From contig NZ_JNZS01000017.1 in assembly GCF_000718515.1 (NCBI RefSeq), forward strand, positions 1-64,000: 64,000 bases of DNA, written 5' to 3'. Of the stretch, positions 16,009 to 25,394 are shown in pieces (the stretch's first letter is position 1; each line of letters begins with the position of its first letter). Source of the DNA: Micromonospora parva (GTDB taxonomy: Bacteria > Actinomycetota > Actinomycetes > Mycobacteriales > Micromonosporaceae). The notes under the pieces were generated by a model that had not been told where the DNA came from, did no database searches, and saw only the letters and a list, made by a program, of their open reading frames with translations. The translations under genes were made by a program, and so were the position numbers.

Positions 16009-17589
16009 TCAGATCACTGCTTCGCCGGCGGGGGCGGGGGTTTCGGCGTCCACGCGGTGGGCGCGCACCTTGTGGCCGACGCTCGTCAGGCAACGGCCGC
16101 TGGGCAGGTCGAAGCGCCAGCCGTGCAGCTGGCAGGTGAGCTGGTCACCCTCGACGATGCCGAAGCGGGTCAGGTCCGCCTTCAGGTGCGGGCAGCGGCG
16201 CTGCACCACCCAGTCGCCCAACGTGATGTCCTCGGCGTCGGTGGTGCGCTCGTGCTCGTCGTACCAGCCCTCGGCGTACTGCAGCCGCTCCTCGGAGAGG
16301 CACTTGAAGAACGCGTAGACGAACTCGTTGTACTGGCCGATCCGGGCCGCCGAGAACCGGCAGGACAGGAAGAGCGAGTTGACCCAGTCCACCTCGTCGA
16401 TGAAGAGCAGGTGCTCGATCAGCGACCGGTCGGTACGGAACCGGTAGCGGACCTTCTCCTCGGCGTACGGTCGGACCTCCTTGCCCGGGAAGTCCACCAC
16501 GATCGACTCGACGCTCTCGCCGTCGTAGCCGACCAGGTCGAAGCGGACCGGACCGCCGACCCCCTTGGCCAGGTAGATCGACTCGTCCAGCAGCGGCTCG
16601 ATCCGACGCTTCATCTCCCCGAGCACGTCCACCTCGGGGTGCCGCCAGGACGCCTTCTCCGCCTCGATGATCGGGCGCTTGCGCTCCCGCATCTCCTCCA
16701 GGTGGGCGACCTTGTTCGCGAAGAACTCCTGCACCGGCACCGGGTGGGTGGTGCTCGCGCCCTCGGTGGTGACCTCGGCGACGCTGCCCGGCAGCAGCAC
16801 GATCCCGTTGGTGCCGCCGACCTTGGCGTACTCCGACAGGAAGACGGACTGGTCGGGGAAGATGTTGCCCTCGTCGCCGTGGATGTCGTTGAACTGCCAC
16901 AGGGCGTCGTCGAGGAAGCACGGCGGGCCGGCGATCGGGAAGACGTGCGACGCCTTCAGGTCGTCGATGTAGCGCCAGGTCCGGTCGAACTGCCGGTCCC
17001 GCTTCTGCTTGCCGAACGCGGTCTTCGCCGCCTGCGGCAGCTCGTAGACCATCGGGTACCAGATCGCGCCGGAGAACTGGAGCAGGTGCGCGTGCACGTG
17101 CCCCAACTCGGCGAAGACGCTCAGGTCGGTGGGACGGGCGTCGTTCTGGTTGAGCAGCCGCACCCCGTCGTACTCCACCCAGAGCGACGAGTCGCCGATC
17201 GGCCCGTCGGTCGGGCTGGTCAACGCCTGAATCATGATCTTCAGGCCGCCGGGCAGCTCCACCACCTGCTCGTTGGGCGCCTTCAGGAACTTGGTGAAGC
17301 CCAGCGCCCGGAACTCGTCCTCCATCTCCGAGGTGGGGAACTCGGGGAGCAGGACGGTGGCGTCCTTGGAGACGAAGTCCCGCAGGTGCTTCGCGTCGAA
17401 GTGGTCCCGGTGCAGGTGGGAGACGTACAGGTAGTCGACCTGACCCAGGCTCTCCCAGTCCAGCAGTGAGTTGTCCGGGAAAGGGAACCACGAGGCGAAG
17501 TAGGCCGGGTTGACCCACGGGTCGCACAGGATGCTGCCCGCAGCCGTGTCGATCCGCATGCTGGCGTGCCCGGTTCCGGTCACTCGCAC
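16009..17589 (-). CDS. namH: UDP-N-acetylmuramate hydroxylase homologue (MBL fold plus Rieske domain)
   Basis: A 526-residue two-domain protein. An N-terminal metallo-beta-lactamase fold has the ligand motif HLHRDH (H58, H60, D62, H63). A C-terminal Rieske domain has C466-P-H468 and C486-Q-L-H489, so both cluster motifs are intact. This architecture matches mycobacterial NamH and vertebrate CMP-Neu5Ac hydroxylase. NamH turns UDP-MurNAc into UDP-MurNGlyc for peptidoglycan. Glycolyl-type walls are a known trait of Micromonosporaceae, which supports the call. The GTG at 17589 is chosen because GGGGGA lies about 8 bases upstream; a second GTG lies two codons later. No partner reductase is nearby. 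Confidence 0.82.
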   Translation of the reverse strand: MRVTGTGHASMRIDTAAGSILCDPWVNPAYFASWFPFPDNSLLDWESLGQVDYLYVSHLHRDHFDAKHLRDFVSKDATVLLPEFPTSEMEDEFRALGFTKFLKAPNEQVVELPGGLKIMIQALTSPTDGPIGDSSLWVEYDGVRLLNQNDARPTDLSVFAELGHVHAHLLQFSGAIWYPMVYELPQAAKTAFGKQKRDRQFDRTWRYIDDLKASHVFPIAGPPCFLDDALWQFNDIHGDEGNIFPDQSVFLSEYAKVGGTNGIVLLPGSVAEVTTEGASTTHPVPVQEFFANKVAHLEEMRERKRPIIEAEKASWRHPEVDVLGEMKRRIEPLLDESIYLAKGVGGPVRFDLVGYDGESVESIVVDFPGKEVRPYAEEKVRYRFRTDRSLIEHLLFIDEVDWVNSLFLSCRFSAARIGQYNEFVYAFFKCLSEERLQYAEGWYDEHERTTDAEDITLGDWVVQRRCPHLKADLTRFGIVEGDQLTCQLHGWRFDLPSGRCLTSVGHKVRAHRVDAETPAPAGEAVI

Positions 17590-17711
17590 CGCACAGTCCC
17601 CCTCAAACAGACAATCAGGTGTACGCCAAACGCTACCGGAGCGAGTCTGACCACCGCCCCGCGACGCCGGTAGTGCCGTTCGGCCCGCCCGCAACAGGCC
17701 GCCCGCCCCTC

Positions 17712-17734
17712 GCCGCCCACGCCCCGTGGGCGGC
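17712..17734. promoter_or_regulatory. Hairpin upstream of the DUF2631 gene
   Basis: A 9-base stem, GCCGCCCAC (17712-17720) with 17726-17734, lies in the 268-base gap between the divergent NamH and DUF2631 genes. Its role is unclear. Confidence 0.35.
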
Positions 17735-17858
17735 CTTCAACAGCTCCCGGCTCTCCCCGCGAGTCATGCCGTTCCCTCAACTGGCCGGACCCTGCGCCGG
17801 GCCTGACGCAAGGCGTGCCAGACTAACGAAAGATCCGATCGCGAGGGAAGGACCGACA

Positions 17859-18080
17859 GTGGCAGGAAGCGAGCCGGTAACGTCGCCAGACCAGCACAAG
17901 CCCGGGCACCGCAAGGCCGGGCAGATCGGCGCCGTGCTGTCCGCACTGGCGCTGCTGGCGATGATCTGCGGCAACCACGAGGGCAGGGTCGAGGACATCT
18001 GGCTGATCGGCCTGGCCGCGCTGCTGCTGATCATCGTGATCGGCGACATCGTGCTGCGGCGCAGCGGTCTGCGCTCCTGA
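17859..18080 (+). CDS. Small membrane protein, DUF2631-like
   Basis: A 73-residue protein with a polar, His/Lys-containing N-terminus, then two membrane helices (about 25-41 and 46-65) separated by the loop GNHEGRVEDIWLI. It ends in a short basic tail. The loop and length match the actinobacterial DUF2631 family, often near dxr and of unknown function. The GTG at 17859 is chosen for the GAGGGAAGG ribosome-binding region just upstream. It is followed by a terminator shared with the convergent DivIVA-domain gene. Confidence 0.7.
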   Translation: MAGSEPVTSPDQHKPGHRKAGQIGAVLSALALLAMICGNHEGRVEDIWLIGLAALLLIIVIGDIVLRRSGLRS

Positions 18081-18113
18081 CCCGACCCACCGCCGGACGT
18101 CGGCCGAGAACGC

Positions 18114-18148
18114 CGAGGGCCCGCCCCCACCCGGGGGACGGGCCCTCG
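18114..18148. terminator. Bidirectional terminator
   Basis: CGAGGGCCCGCCCCC pairs with GGGGG-A-CGGGCCCTCG between the convergent DUF2631 and DivIVA-domain genes. Confidence 0.88.
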
Positions 18149-18164
18149 TCCGTACGCGTCGGGG

Positions 18165-19325
18165 TCAGCGCCCGAAGAGGATGTCCTGCACGTCCTTGAG
18201 CGCGGCGTCGACCTCGGCCTCGAAGTAGCCACCCGGCACCAGGCCGAACCGGAGGGTGTCCAGGTCCTTCGGGTCGACCGGCATCGGGTTGCGCCGCTGC
18301 ATGCCACCGAGCAGCGTCTCGAAGAACCGGTCCACCTGGTCGGGGTCGTACCCGCTGCCGAACCGGCGCACCTGGAAACTACGGCGGATCTGGTCGACCC
18401 GGTACAGGTCGCTGCCGGGCGGACCAGCCATCGGGGGGCCGCCCATCGGCGGGCCACCCATCGGCGGGCCGGCGACCGCTGGCGGGCCGGCCATCGGCGG
18501 GCCACCCATGCCCTGCTGCGGCAGCGGAGGCGGACCGGCCGGACCACGGCGCATGTCGCGCAGGTCCCGCTCCGGCATCCGGATCTCGGCGGTCATGTCG
18601 GCGCGACCGTGCCGCCCGGCCTCGAAGCCGTCGAAGCGCGGCTCCTCCGGCGGCGGCGGATAACCGCCGGGCGCGCGCTGGTCGTCGGGGCCGTACCCGC
18701 CACGCTGGTCGTCCGGGCCGTACCCACCGGGCCCACGCTGGTCGTCCGGGCCGTACCCACTGGGGCCGGCGGGCAGGCCGCGCTGCGGCATGCCGTGGCC
18801 GCCCATCGGACCGGGGCCCATCGGGCCACCGGGGCCCATCGGAGGGCCGGCCGGGCCACGTGGCGCGTCGTAACCACCGCCGCGAGGGGCATCGTACCCA
18901 CCGGCGAAGGCACCGGTCGGCTCGTCGTAGCGACCGTAGGGCGGGCCGGCCTGCGCGGGCATCGGCCGGGGCGGCATCGGCTGCGGAACCATGCCCCGGT
19001 CATCCCGCATCGGCGGCCCCATCCGGTCCGGTGGGCCCATCCGGTCACCCATCCGGGGGTCGGCACCGCGCCCGGCGCTGTTGCGCTCCTCCAGCTCGGC
19101 CAGCTGCCGCTCGACCCGATCCAGGTGCAGGTCGACCTGCCACTCGTCATAGCCGTTGAAGCGGACCCGGAAGACGACGTCGTGAACCTCCTGGGAGGCC
19201 ACCGGGGCGCCGACCTGTCGGCCGTCGAGCGTCGCCTCGACCCGGTCGAGGAAGGCATCCACCTCGTCGACCTTGTATCCCCGGCGGAGCGCCTTGCGCC
19301 GGAAACGCTGACCCTGACTCGCCAC
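18165..19325 (-). CDS. DivIVA-domain protein with two DivIVA motifs and a Pro/Gly/Met linker
   Basis: A 386-residue protein. The first DivIVA motif (RRGYKVDEVDAFLDRVEATL) lies near residues 14-33 and a second (GYDPDQVDRFFETLLGGM) near 325-342. They flank about 240 residues of low complexity built from GYGPDDQRG copies and GPPMGG/GPPMAG runs. DivIVA domains locate proteins at curved membrane or the growing tip. This one lacks the long coiled coil of true Wag31/DivIVA, so it is more likely a partner than the scaffold. The GTG at 19325 follows AGGAGAC by 7 bases. It lies 31 bases after rlmN and is probably cotranscribed. Confidence 0.8.
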   Translation of the reverse strand: MASQGQRFRRKALRRGYKVDEVDAFLDRVEATLDGRQVGAPVASQEVHDVVFRVRFNGYDEWQVDLHLDRVERQLAELEERNSAGRGADPRMGDRMGPPDRMGPPMRDDRGMVPQPMPPRPMPAQAGPPYGRYDEPTGAFAGGYDAPRGGGYDAPRGPAGPPMGPGGPMGPGPMGGHGMPQRGLPAGPSGYGPDDQRGPGGYGPDDQRGGYGPDDQRAPGGYPPPPEEPRFDGFEAGRHGRADMTAEIRMPERDLRDMRRGPAGPPPLPQQGMGGPPMAGPPAVAGPPMGGPPMGGPPMAGPPGSDLYRVDQIRRSFQVRRFGSGYDPDQVDRFFETLLGGMQRRNPMPVDPKDLDTLRFGLVPGGYFEAEVDAALKDVQDILFGR

Positions 19326-19356
19326 TATGTCTCCTGGTCTCGTTCGCCACGCCCGG

Positions 19357-20514
19357 TCACGCCGGTGCCTCTCCGGCGCGGTCGGTGAAGGTGTCGTTGT
19401 CCTCGGCGGCGGCGAGCTGGCCACACGCGCCGTCGATCTCGCGGCCCCGGGTGTCCCGAACTGTGGTGGACACCCCGGCCTCGCGCAACCGCCGGACGAA
19501 CTCCCGCTCGACCGGCTTCGGGCTCGCGTCCCAGCGGCTGCCCGGCGTCGGATTGAGCGGAATGAGGTTCACATGGGCCAACTTGCCGGCCAGCAGCCGA
19601 CCGAGCAGGTCGGCTCGCCACGGCTGGTCGTTCACGTCCTTGATCATCGCGTACTCGATCGACACGCGGCGGCCCGTCCGGGCGGCGTAGTCCCACGCTG
19701 CGTCCAGCACCTCGGCTACCTTCCAGCGCTGGTTTACCGGCACGAGTTCGTCGCGCAGATCATCATCGGGCGCGTGCAACGACAGCGCAAGGGTCACTGA
19801 GAGGTCTTCGCTGGCCAGTCGGCGGATGGCAGGAACCAGGCCGACCGTGGAAACGGTGATGTGCCGCTGGGACAGACCGAGCCCCTCCGGAGCCGGGCTG
19901 ACCAGCCGACGGATCGCCGCGATCACCCGGTTGTAGTTGGCCAGCGGCTCGCCCATGCCCATGAAGACGACGCGCGACAGCCTCGGCGGGGAGCCGGCCA
20001 CCACGCCGGAGGCGGCCACCCCGGCCATGTACACCGCCTGGTCGACGATCTCCGCCGTCGACAGGTTGCGGGTCAGCCCCGCCTGGCCGGTCGCGCAGAA
20101 CGGACAGGCCATGCCACACCCCGCCTGGCTGGAGATGCAGACGGTCACCCGGTCCGGGTAGCCCATCAGCACGCTCTCCACCAGCGCACCGTCGTGCAGC
20201 CGCCAGAGCGCCTTGCGGGTGGCGCCGTCGTCGCAGGCCAACTCGCGCACCGGGGTGAGCAACGGCGGCAGCAACTGGTCGGCCAGCCGTTCCCGGGTCG
20301 CCGCGGGCAGATCGGTCATCGCCTGCGGGTCGCGGACCAGCCGCCCGAAGTAGTGGTTGGAGACCTGCTTGGCGCGGAAGGCCGGCTCCCCCAACCCGGT
20401 AACCAGCGCCTGGCGGCCGGCCAGGTCCAGGTCAGCGAGGTGCTGAGGGGGCATGGAGGCCCGGCGCGCGGCGGGGGCGACCGAGGTGGCGGGGATCAAA
20501 GGCAGGCTCGTCAT
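19357..20514 (-). CDS. rlmN: 23S rRNA (adenine-2503-C2)-methyltransferase
   Basis: RlmN is a radical-SAM enzyme that methylates A2503 in 23S rRNA and A37 in some tRNAs. The 385-residue protein has the cluster motif [11 protein letters not shown] near residue 135, the [16 protein letters not shown]-binding segment and the late [17 protein letters not shown], which holds the methyl-carrying cysteine. The length is normal. The ATG at 20514 precedes a short disordered lead. It sits downstream of cdsA, as in other actinobacteria. Confidence 0.95.
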   Translation of the reverse strand: MTSLPLIPATSVAPAARRASMPPQHLADLDLAGRQALVTGLGEPAFRAKQVSNHYFGRLVRDPQAMTDLPAATRERLADQLLPPLLTPVRELACDDGATRKALWRLHDGALVESVLMGYPDRVTVCISSQAGCGMACPFCATGQAGLTRNLSTAEIVDQAVYMAGVAASGVVAGSPPRLSRVVFMGMGEPLANYNRVIAAIRRLVSPAPEGLGLSQRHITVSTVGLVPAIRRLASEDLSVTLALSLHAPDDDLRDELVPVNQRWKVAEVLDAAWDYAARTGRRVSIEYAMIKDVNDQPWRADLLGRLLAGKLAHVNLIPLNPTPGSRWDASPKPVEREFVRRLREAGVSTTVRDTRGREIDGACGQLAAAEDNDTFTDRAGEAPA

Positions 20515-20618
20515 GGCTGGTCCAGTGTGTCACGCCGTCGGCGGCGGGCGCCGGTCCGGAGGTGTCGAACGGGGCGCGACCACCGGAGCCGGAGGACCGG
20601 GTAGCCGTGATTCATACC

Positions 20619-21989
20619 TCAGCCCACCACCGGCACGAGGACCGCCAACAGCAGGTAGGCCGTCGGCACCGCGAACAGGATCGAGTCCAGTCGGTCCATC
20701 AGACCGCCGTGGCCGGGCAGCAGGTTGCTCATGTCCTTCACGCCCAGATCCCGCTTGATCATCGACTCGGCCAGGTCGCCGAGGACCGCCGCGCAGGACA
20801 CGGCCACCCCGAACAGCGCACCCCACCAGGGGGCCACCTCGAACATCAGCCACAGCAGCAACGCGCTGCCCACCGCCGCCGCGGTGACCGAGCCGGCGAA
20901 GCCCTCCCAGGACTTCTTCGGGCTGATCGACGGGGCCATCGGGTGCTTGCCGAAGGAGACCCCGGCCGCGTACCCACCGGTGTCCGAGAGGACCACCCCG
21001 ATCAGGGTGGCCAGGATGCGCAGCGGGCCATCATCGGGGGCCGCCGCCAGCAACGCCGCGAAACCGGCCAGGAACGGCACGTAGACGGCGATCAGGGTGG
21101 CCGCGGTGAGATCCCGCTGGAAGCCGGCCGGCCCGTCACCCAACCGCCAGATCATGGTGCCCAGCACCGTGACCAGCAGCCCCAGGCTGAGCGCGTCCGG
21201 GCCGGCGAACCAGGCCAGCCCCACCGTCAACACGCCACCGGCGATCAGCGGCACCAGCGGCGGGTGCGCGCCGCTGCGCCGGACCGCCCGGGCCATCTCC
21301 CAGATGCCGACCGCGACCGCGGCGGCGATCACCGGCAGGAACGCCAACGGGTAGACGACCAGCGGCACCACGATCAGCGCGCCGAGGCCGAGCCCCACCC
21401 CGATCGCCGCGGGAAGGTTGCGCCCGGCGCGCCCGGTGCCCACCTGCTGGGTGGCCGGTCGGTCGAGGCTGGCCCGACGTCGCCCCTTCGGCCGTCGACC
21501 GGTCGTCGGCGCCTCGTCCGGCACCACCTCGGCCCGGACGGGCTCGATCAGCTCGGTCGGGTACCCCGGGTCGTCGACACCGGCGGGAGGGCCGTCGACA
21601 GGGCCCGGCTCGTCGAAGCGCCCACGGTCCGGGCCGTCGTACCGGGGCGGCCCGTCGCCAGCGGCGGGGAGACGATCGAGGTACCGGTCGCCACGACCCC
21701 GGTCGTCGTACCGGTCGGGCTGGTTCCGGTCGTCGAACCGAACATGCCGGTCGCGGTCGTCGAAGCCGTCGTCCGGACGGACCGGGCGGCCACGCTCGTC
21801 GTACGGGTCAGCGGGGCGCGGGTCGGCGTACGGCCGGGCGTGCGGCTCGGCGTACAGCTCGGGGCCGGCGGCCGGACGGCGGCTCCACTGGCCGGCCTCC
21901 AGCTCCTGGTCCGGCCACGGCAGCGCCACGGGGCGCTCCGGCCGGTCCCAGCCGCGAGGCTCACTGCCGTAGGGGTCGGGGTGGGACAT
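20619..21989 (-). CDS. cdsA: Phosphatidate cytidylyltransferase with long disordered N-terminus
   Basis: CdsA makes CDP-diacylglycerol from phosphatidate and CTP at the membrane. The catalytic part of this 456-residue protein (about 200-456) has several helices and the signature KRDLGVKDMSNLLPGHGG followed by DRLDS. Residues 1-195 are an Asp/Arg/Pro/Tyr-rich, probably unfolded extension with repeats such as RPDDGFDDRDR and RYDDRGRGD. This is far longer than in most bacteria, though extended forms are common in actinomycetes. The ATG at 21989 is chosen as the first plausible start; the exact N-terminus is less sure than the enzyme call. Confidence 0.9.
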   Translation of the reverse strand: MSHPDPYGSEPRGWDRPERPVALPWPDQELEAGQWSRRPAAGPELYAEPHARPYADPRPADPYDERGRPVRPDDGFDDRDRHVRFDDRNQPDRYDDRGRGDRYLDRLPAAGDGPPRYDGPDRGRFDEPGPVDGPPAGVDDPGYPTELIEPVRAEVVPDEAPTTGRRPKGRRRASLDRPATQQVGTGRAGRNLPAAIGVGLGLGALIVVPLVVYPLAFLPVIAAAVAVGIWEMARAVRRSGAHPPLVPLIAGGVLTVGLAWFAGPDALSLGLLVTVLGTMIWRLGDGPAGFQRDLTAATLIAVYVPFLAGFAALLAAAPDDGPLRILATLIGVVLSDTGGYAAGVSFGKHPMAPSISPKKSWEGFAGSVTAAAVGSALLLWLMFEVAPWWGALFGVAVSCAAVLGDLAESMIKRDLGVKDMSNLLPGHGGLMDRLDSILFAVPTAYLLLAVLVPVVG

Positions 21990-22370
21990 CACGCACCGCG
22001 ACGCGGCACGAGAACCACCACATGACGCAAGACCACAAGCATCCCCTACACGTGCGATGTTCCTCCGATTGACCGCCCCGACGGTCGGTCGATCCCCGGT
22101 GTTCACCACCCGGTGGCCGGGAATCCTGCCGAGCCTACTGCACACACCGGACCGGCACGGCGGACGAGGCACGCCGACCGACCCCATCCCTCGCCGCCGG
22201 GCCGTGCCCAGCGACGCACACCCGCCCGGAACGACAGGCCACAGGCGATCCGCAGCCGTCGATCCGACTCGTCCGGTGCTCGATCGACTACTGAGCCGTC
22301 ACCGCGGGCGTGGTCCGCTGGTGGGGCGCCGACACCCGTCGGCGCGTCCGCACGGGGGAAGGGCACTCAC
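21990..22370. other. Intergenic region between divergent cdsA and a secreted protein gene
   Basis: About 380 bases without a gene that I can support. Short dyads are present around 22074-22106 but no convincing -35/-10 pair. The strong ribosome-binding site at 22354-22363 belongs to the gene at 22371. Confidence 0.5.
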
Positions 22371-22814
22371 ATGTACAAGTTCGGTCTCGCGGTGCTGACC
22401 GTGGCCGCCATGGTCCTGGCAGCGGCGTCACCGGCAGCCGCCAGCACGACACAGACCCGGATCACCATCGACCGCCACGCCAGCGAGCTGTTCCCGTTCG
22501 AGCCGCCCGCCGCCGAGCCGGGCGTGACGTACCCGGCAACGTCGGTCACCGCCACCGCCCGCAACTGCCCGGCCGGCTTCGTCCTCATGTCGGCGTCGCT
22601 GGTGCAGGACGGCCTGCCGACCCTCTGGGCCACCGGGGGACGCGGCGCTGGCGAGGTCGTCTGTGACGGCGGCACCGTCGAACTCTCGATGGCGTTCGCC
22701 CGCGTCACTCCGGCGCTGCACCCCGGCCGGGCAACCGCCCGCTTCTCGCTGCGGGACGCCGACACCGGCGAGCAGTTCGCCGAGCGCACCAGGACCGTCT
22801 GGATTCCCTGCTGA
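22371..22814 (+). CDS. Secreted protein of unknown function
   Basis: A 147-residue protein with a clear signal peptide: a basic start, a hydrophobic core LAVLTVAAMVLAAAS and a likely AAAS cleavage region near residue 25. The mature part is beta-rich and has three cysteines (ARNCPAG, EVVCDGG and the terminal IPC), an odd number that allows one disulfide or a free end. No family was recognised. The ATG follows GGGGGAAGGG by 7 bases. It is convergent with frr and shares its terminator. Confidence 0.7.
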   Translation: MYKFGLAVLTVAAMVLAAASPAAASTTQTRITIDRHASELFPFEPPAAEPGVTYPATSVTATARNCPAGFVLMSASLVQDGLPTLWATGGRGAGEVVCDGGTVELSMAFARVTPALHPGRATARFSLRDADTGEQFAERTRTVWIPC

Positions 22815-22823
22815 CCGACAACA

Positions 22824-22857
22824 CGAGGCCCGTTCCCGAGGTCGGGAACGGGCCTCG
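22824..22857. terminator. Bidirectional terminator before frr end
   Basis: A perfect 16-base stem (CGAGGCCCGTTCCCGA, 22824-22839, with 22842-22857) has a two-base centre, between the secreted protein gene and frr. Confidence 0.9.
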
Positions 22858-22866
22858 AAGCATGCG

Positions 22867-23424
22867 TCACACCTCGAGCAGCTCGGTTTCCTTGTGCTTC
22901 ACCAGGTCGTCGATGGTGGCCACGTAGCGCTGGGTCAGGTCGTCGAGTTCCTTCTCGGCGCGGCGGCCGTCGTCCTCGCCGGCCTCGCCGTCCTTGACGA
23001 TCCGGTCCAGCTCCTCCTTGCCACGGCGGCGGACGTTGCGGATCGCCACCTTGGCCTCCTCGCCCTTGTGCCGAGCCACCTTGATCATGTCGCGGCGGCG
23101 TTCCTCGGTCATCTGCGGGAGCAGGATGCGCAGCTGGGTGCCCTCGTTGTTCGGGTTCACCCCGAGGTCCGAGTCGCGGATCGCCTTCTCCATCGCGTTG
23201 ATCTGCGAGTTGTCGTACGGCTTGATGACGGCCATCCGCGGCTCGGGGACCGCGATGGACGCCATCTGCGTCAGCGGCGTGGGCGTGCCGTAGTAGTCGA
23301 TGATGACCTTGGAGAACATGGCGGCGTTGGCGCGACCGGTACGGATGGCGCCGAACTCCTCCTTGGCGTGCTCAACCGCACGGTCCATCTTTTCCTCGGC
23401 CTCGAGGAGGGTGTCGTCGATCAC
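22867..23424 (-). CDS. frr: Ribosome recycling factor
   Basis: RRF splits the post-termination ribosome together with EF-G. The 185-residue length is standard. The family segments [11 protein letters not shown] near residue 27 and the C-terminal coiled-coil arm of the three-helix bundle are present. The GTG start at 23424 is preceded by AGGAG. It lies downstream of pyrH in the rpsB-tsf-pyrH-frr order typical of bacteria. Confidence 0.97.
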   Translation of the reverse strand: MIDDTLLEAEEKMDRAVEHAKEEFGAIRTGRANAAMFSKVIIDYYGTPTPLTQMASIAVPEPRMAVIKPYDNSQINAMEKAIRDSDLGVNPNNEGTQLRILLPQMTEERRRDMIKVARHKGEEAKVAIRNVRRRGKEELDRIVKDGEAGEDDGRRAEKELDDLTQRYVATIDDLVKHKETELLEV

Positions 23425-23503
23425 CGGTCTCCTCGCCTCCTTCTGTGCTCGTCGTGGGCTCTGCTGAAAGTCGTCAGACCGCTGCCGTCGCCGTCTGCGG
23501 GAC

Positions 23504-24271
23504 TCAGGCGGTGATCAGGGTGCCGATCTTGTCGCCACCCACCGCGCGGATGATGGTGTCGTCACCCTGCGCGCCGAAGACCAGCATCGGCAGGCCGTTC
23601 TCCATGCAGAGGCTGAACGCCGCCGCGTCGGCCACCCGCAGGTTGCGGCGCAGCACCTCGGAGAAGGTGATCGAGTCGAGCTTGCTGGCGGTGGGGTCGA
23701 TCCGTGGGTCGGCGGTGTAGACGCCGTCCACGCCGTTCTTGCTCATCAGCACCACGTCGGCCCGGATCTCCAGCGCCCGCTGGGCGGCCACCGTGTCGGT
23801 GGAGAAGTACGGCATCCCAGCGCCGGCGCCGAAGATGACCACGCGGCCCTTCTCCAGGTGCCGGATGGCCCGCAGCGGGATGTACGGCTCGGCGACCTGG
23901 GCCATCGTGATGGCGCTCTGCACCCGGGTCTCGATGCCCTCCTTCTCCAGGAAGTCCTGGAGGGCCAGGCAGTTCATCACGGTGCCGAGCATGCCCATGT
24001 AGTCGGCGCGGGCCCGGTCCATCCCACGCTTCTGCAGCTCCGCGCCGCGGAAGAAGTTGCCCCCGCCGACCACCACGGAGACCTGCACGCCGCGGCGGAC
24101 CACTGTGGCGATCTGCCGGGCGATGGCCTGGACGACGTCCGGGTCGACGCCGATCGCGCCGCCACCGAAGACCTCACCGGAGAGCTTCAGCACCACCCGG
24201 CGGGCACGCCCCGGCGGCGGTGCCGTCGGATCGTCCAGCTCCAGCGTCCGGTCACTCACAACCTGCGTCAT
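23504..24271 (-). CDS. pyrH: Uridylate kinase
   Basis: PyrH phosphorylates UMP to UDP with ATP and belongs to the amino-acid-kinase fold. This 255-residue form has [12 protein letters not shown] at the start of the domain, [11 protein letters not shown] and [12 protein letters not shown], all standard. The first 23 residues are a non-conserved lead. The ATG at 24271 has GGGGCGG before it. It is separated from tsf by a strong hairpin. Confidence 0.97.
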   Translation of the reverse strand: MTQVVSDRTLELDDPTAPPPGRARRVVLKLSGEVFGGGAIGVDPDVVQAIARQIATVVRRGVQVSVVVGGGNFFRGAELQKRGMDRARADYMGMLGTVMNCLALQDFLEKEGIETRVQSAITMAQVAEPYIPLRAIRHLEKGRVVIFGAGAGMPYFSTDTVAAQRALEIRADVVLMSKNGVDGVYTADPRIDPTASKLDSITFSEVLRRNLRVADAAAFSLCMENGLPMLVFGAQGDDTIIRAVGGDKIGTLITA

Positions 24272-24343
24272 CCGCCCCGCCCTTCCCCACGCGCACGCCC
24301 CGTGCGGCGCGTACCGCGAACCTGCCGCTGCCGACCCTATGTG

Positions 24344-24389
24344 ACGAGGAGGCCGCGGTGCCTGTCACGTACACCGGCGGCCTCCTCGT
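24344..24389 (-). terminator. Terminator between tsf and pyrH
   Basis: ACGAGGAGGCCGC (24344-24356) pairs with 24377-24389 and is extended by GGTG/CACC, directly after the tsf stop. Confidence 0.85.
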
Positions 24390-24432
24390 TGACGTCTTCT
24401 GCCCACGGGCGCGCGCGGCGCCCGGTGGCGGC

Positions 24433-25260
24433 TCAGGCCTGGCCGACCTCGAACCGCACGAAGCGGGTGACCTCGATGCCGGCCTCGGCCAGCAGCTGCT
24501 TCACCGACTTCTTGTTGTCGGCCACCGACGCCTGCTCGACCAGGACGAAGTCCTTGAAGAAGGAGTTCACCCGACCCTCGACGATCTTCGGCAGGGCCGC
24601 CTCGGGCTTGTTCTCCTCGCGGGCGGTCTGCTCGGCGATGCGCCGCTCGGACTCGACGACCTCCGCCGGAACCTCGTCCCGGGTGAGGTACTTCGGCCGC
24701 ATCGCGGCGATCTGCATGGCCACACCACGGGCGTCGGCGTCGCCGGCCTCGTCGCTCTTGCCGGTGTACGACACCAGCACGCCGACGGCCGGCGGCAGGT
24801 CCTGGGCCTTGCGGTGCAGGTAGATGGCGATGGTGCCCTCGACCCGGGCGAACCGGTTGAGCACCAGCTTCTCGCCGATCTTGGCGGACTGCTCCTGGAT
24901 CAGGTCCGCGACGACCTTGCCGTCGAGCTCGGTGGCGAGCAGCTCCTCGGCGGAGTTCACGCCGGAGCGGTCACCGTGCTCGACCAGCTGCTGGGCCAGC
25001 GCGATGAACGAGTCGGTCTTGGCGACGAAGTCGGTCTCGCAGTTGAGCTCGAGCAGCGACTTGCCGGAGTGGGCGACCAGGCCGTTCGCGGCCGTACGGC
25101 CGGCCCGCTTGCCGACGTCCTTGGCGCCCTTGACGCGCAGGATCTCGACGGCCTTGTCGAAGTCGCCCTCGGCCTCGGTCAGCGCCTTCTTGCTGTCCAT
25201 CATGCCGGCGCCGGTGAGGTCGCGGAGCTTCTTGACGTCCGCGGCGGTGATTTGGGACAT
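24433..25260 (-). CDS. tsf: Translation elongation factor Ts
   Basis: EF-Ts exchanges GDP for GTP on EF-Tu. The 275-residue protein has the N-terminal UBA-like segment [20 protein letters not shown] and the core signature [15 protein letters not shown] near residue 75, which contacts EF-Tu. Length and order are typical. It follows rpsB after a terminator-like hairpin that may act as an attenuator. Confidence 0.97.
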   Translation of the reverse strand: MSQITAADVKKLRDLTGAGMMDSKKALTEAEGDFDKAVEILRVKGAKDVGKRAGRTAANGLVAHSGKSLLELNCETDFVAKTDSFIALAQQLVEHGDRSGVNSAEELLATELDGKVVADLIQEQSAKIGEKLVLNRFARVEGTIAIYLHRKAQDLPPAVGVLVSYTGKSDEAGDADARGVAMQIAAMRPKYLTRDEVPAEVVESERRIAEQTAREENKPEAALPKIVEGRVNSFFKDFVLVEQASVADNKKSVKQLLAEAGIEVTRFVRFEVGQA

Positions 25261-25342
25261 GGCTCTCTCTTCGGTGTTGAGACGGCGTGTGGATGGTCAG
25301 AGGTGCCGGTTACCCGGATCCGGGCGGATCGTGCCCGGCGTA

Positions 25343-25389
25343 CCGTCGCTGCCCGCCGTCCGCGAAAACGGACGGCCGGGCAGCGACGG
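25343..25389 (-). terminator. Hairpin between rpsB and tsf
   Basis: CCGTCGCTGCCCG and CGTCCG pair with their complements around CGAAAA (25343-25389). This gives a long, nearly perfect stem just past the rpsB stop. It may reduce rather than abolish read-through into tsf. Confidence 0.85.
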
Positions 25390-25394
25390 TGCGA

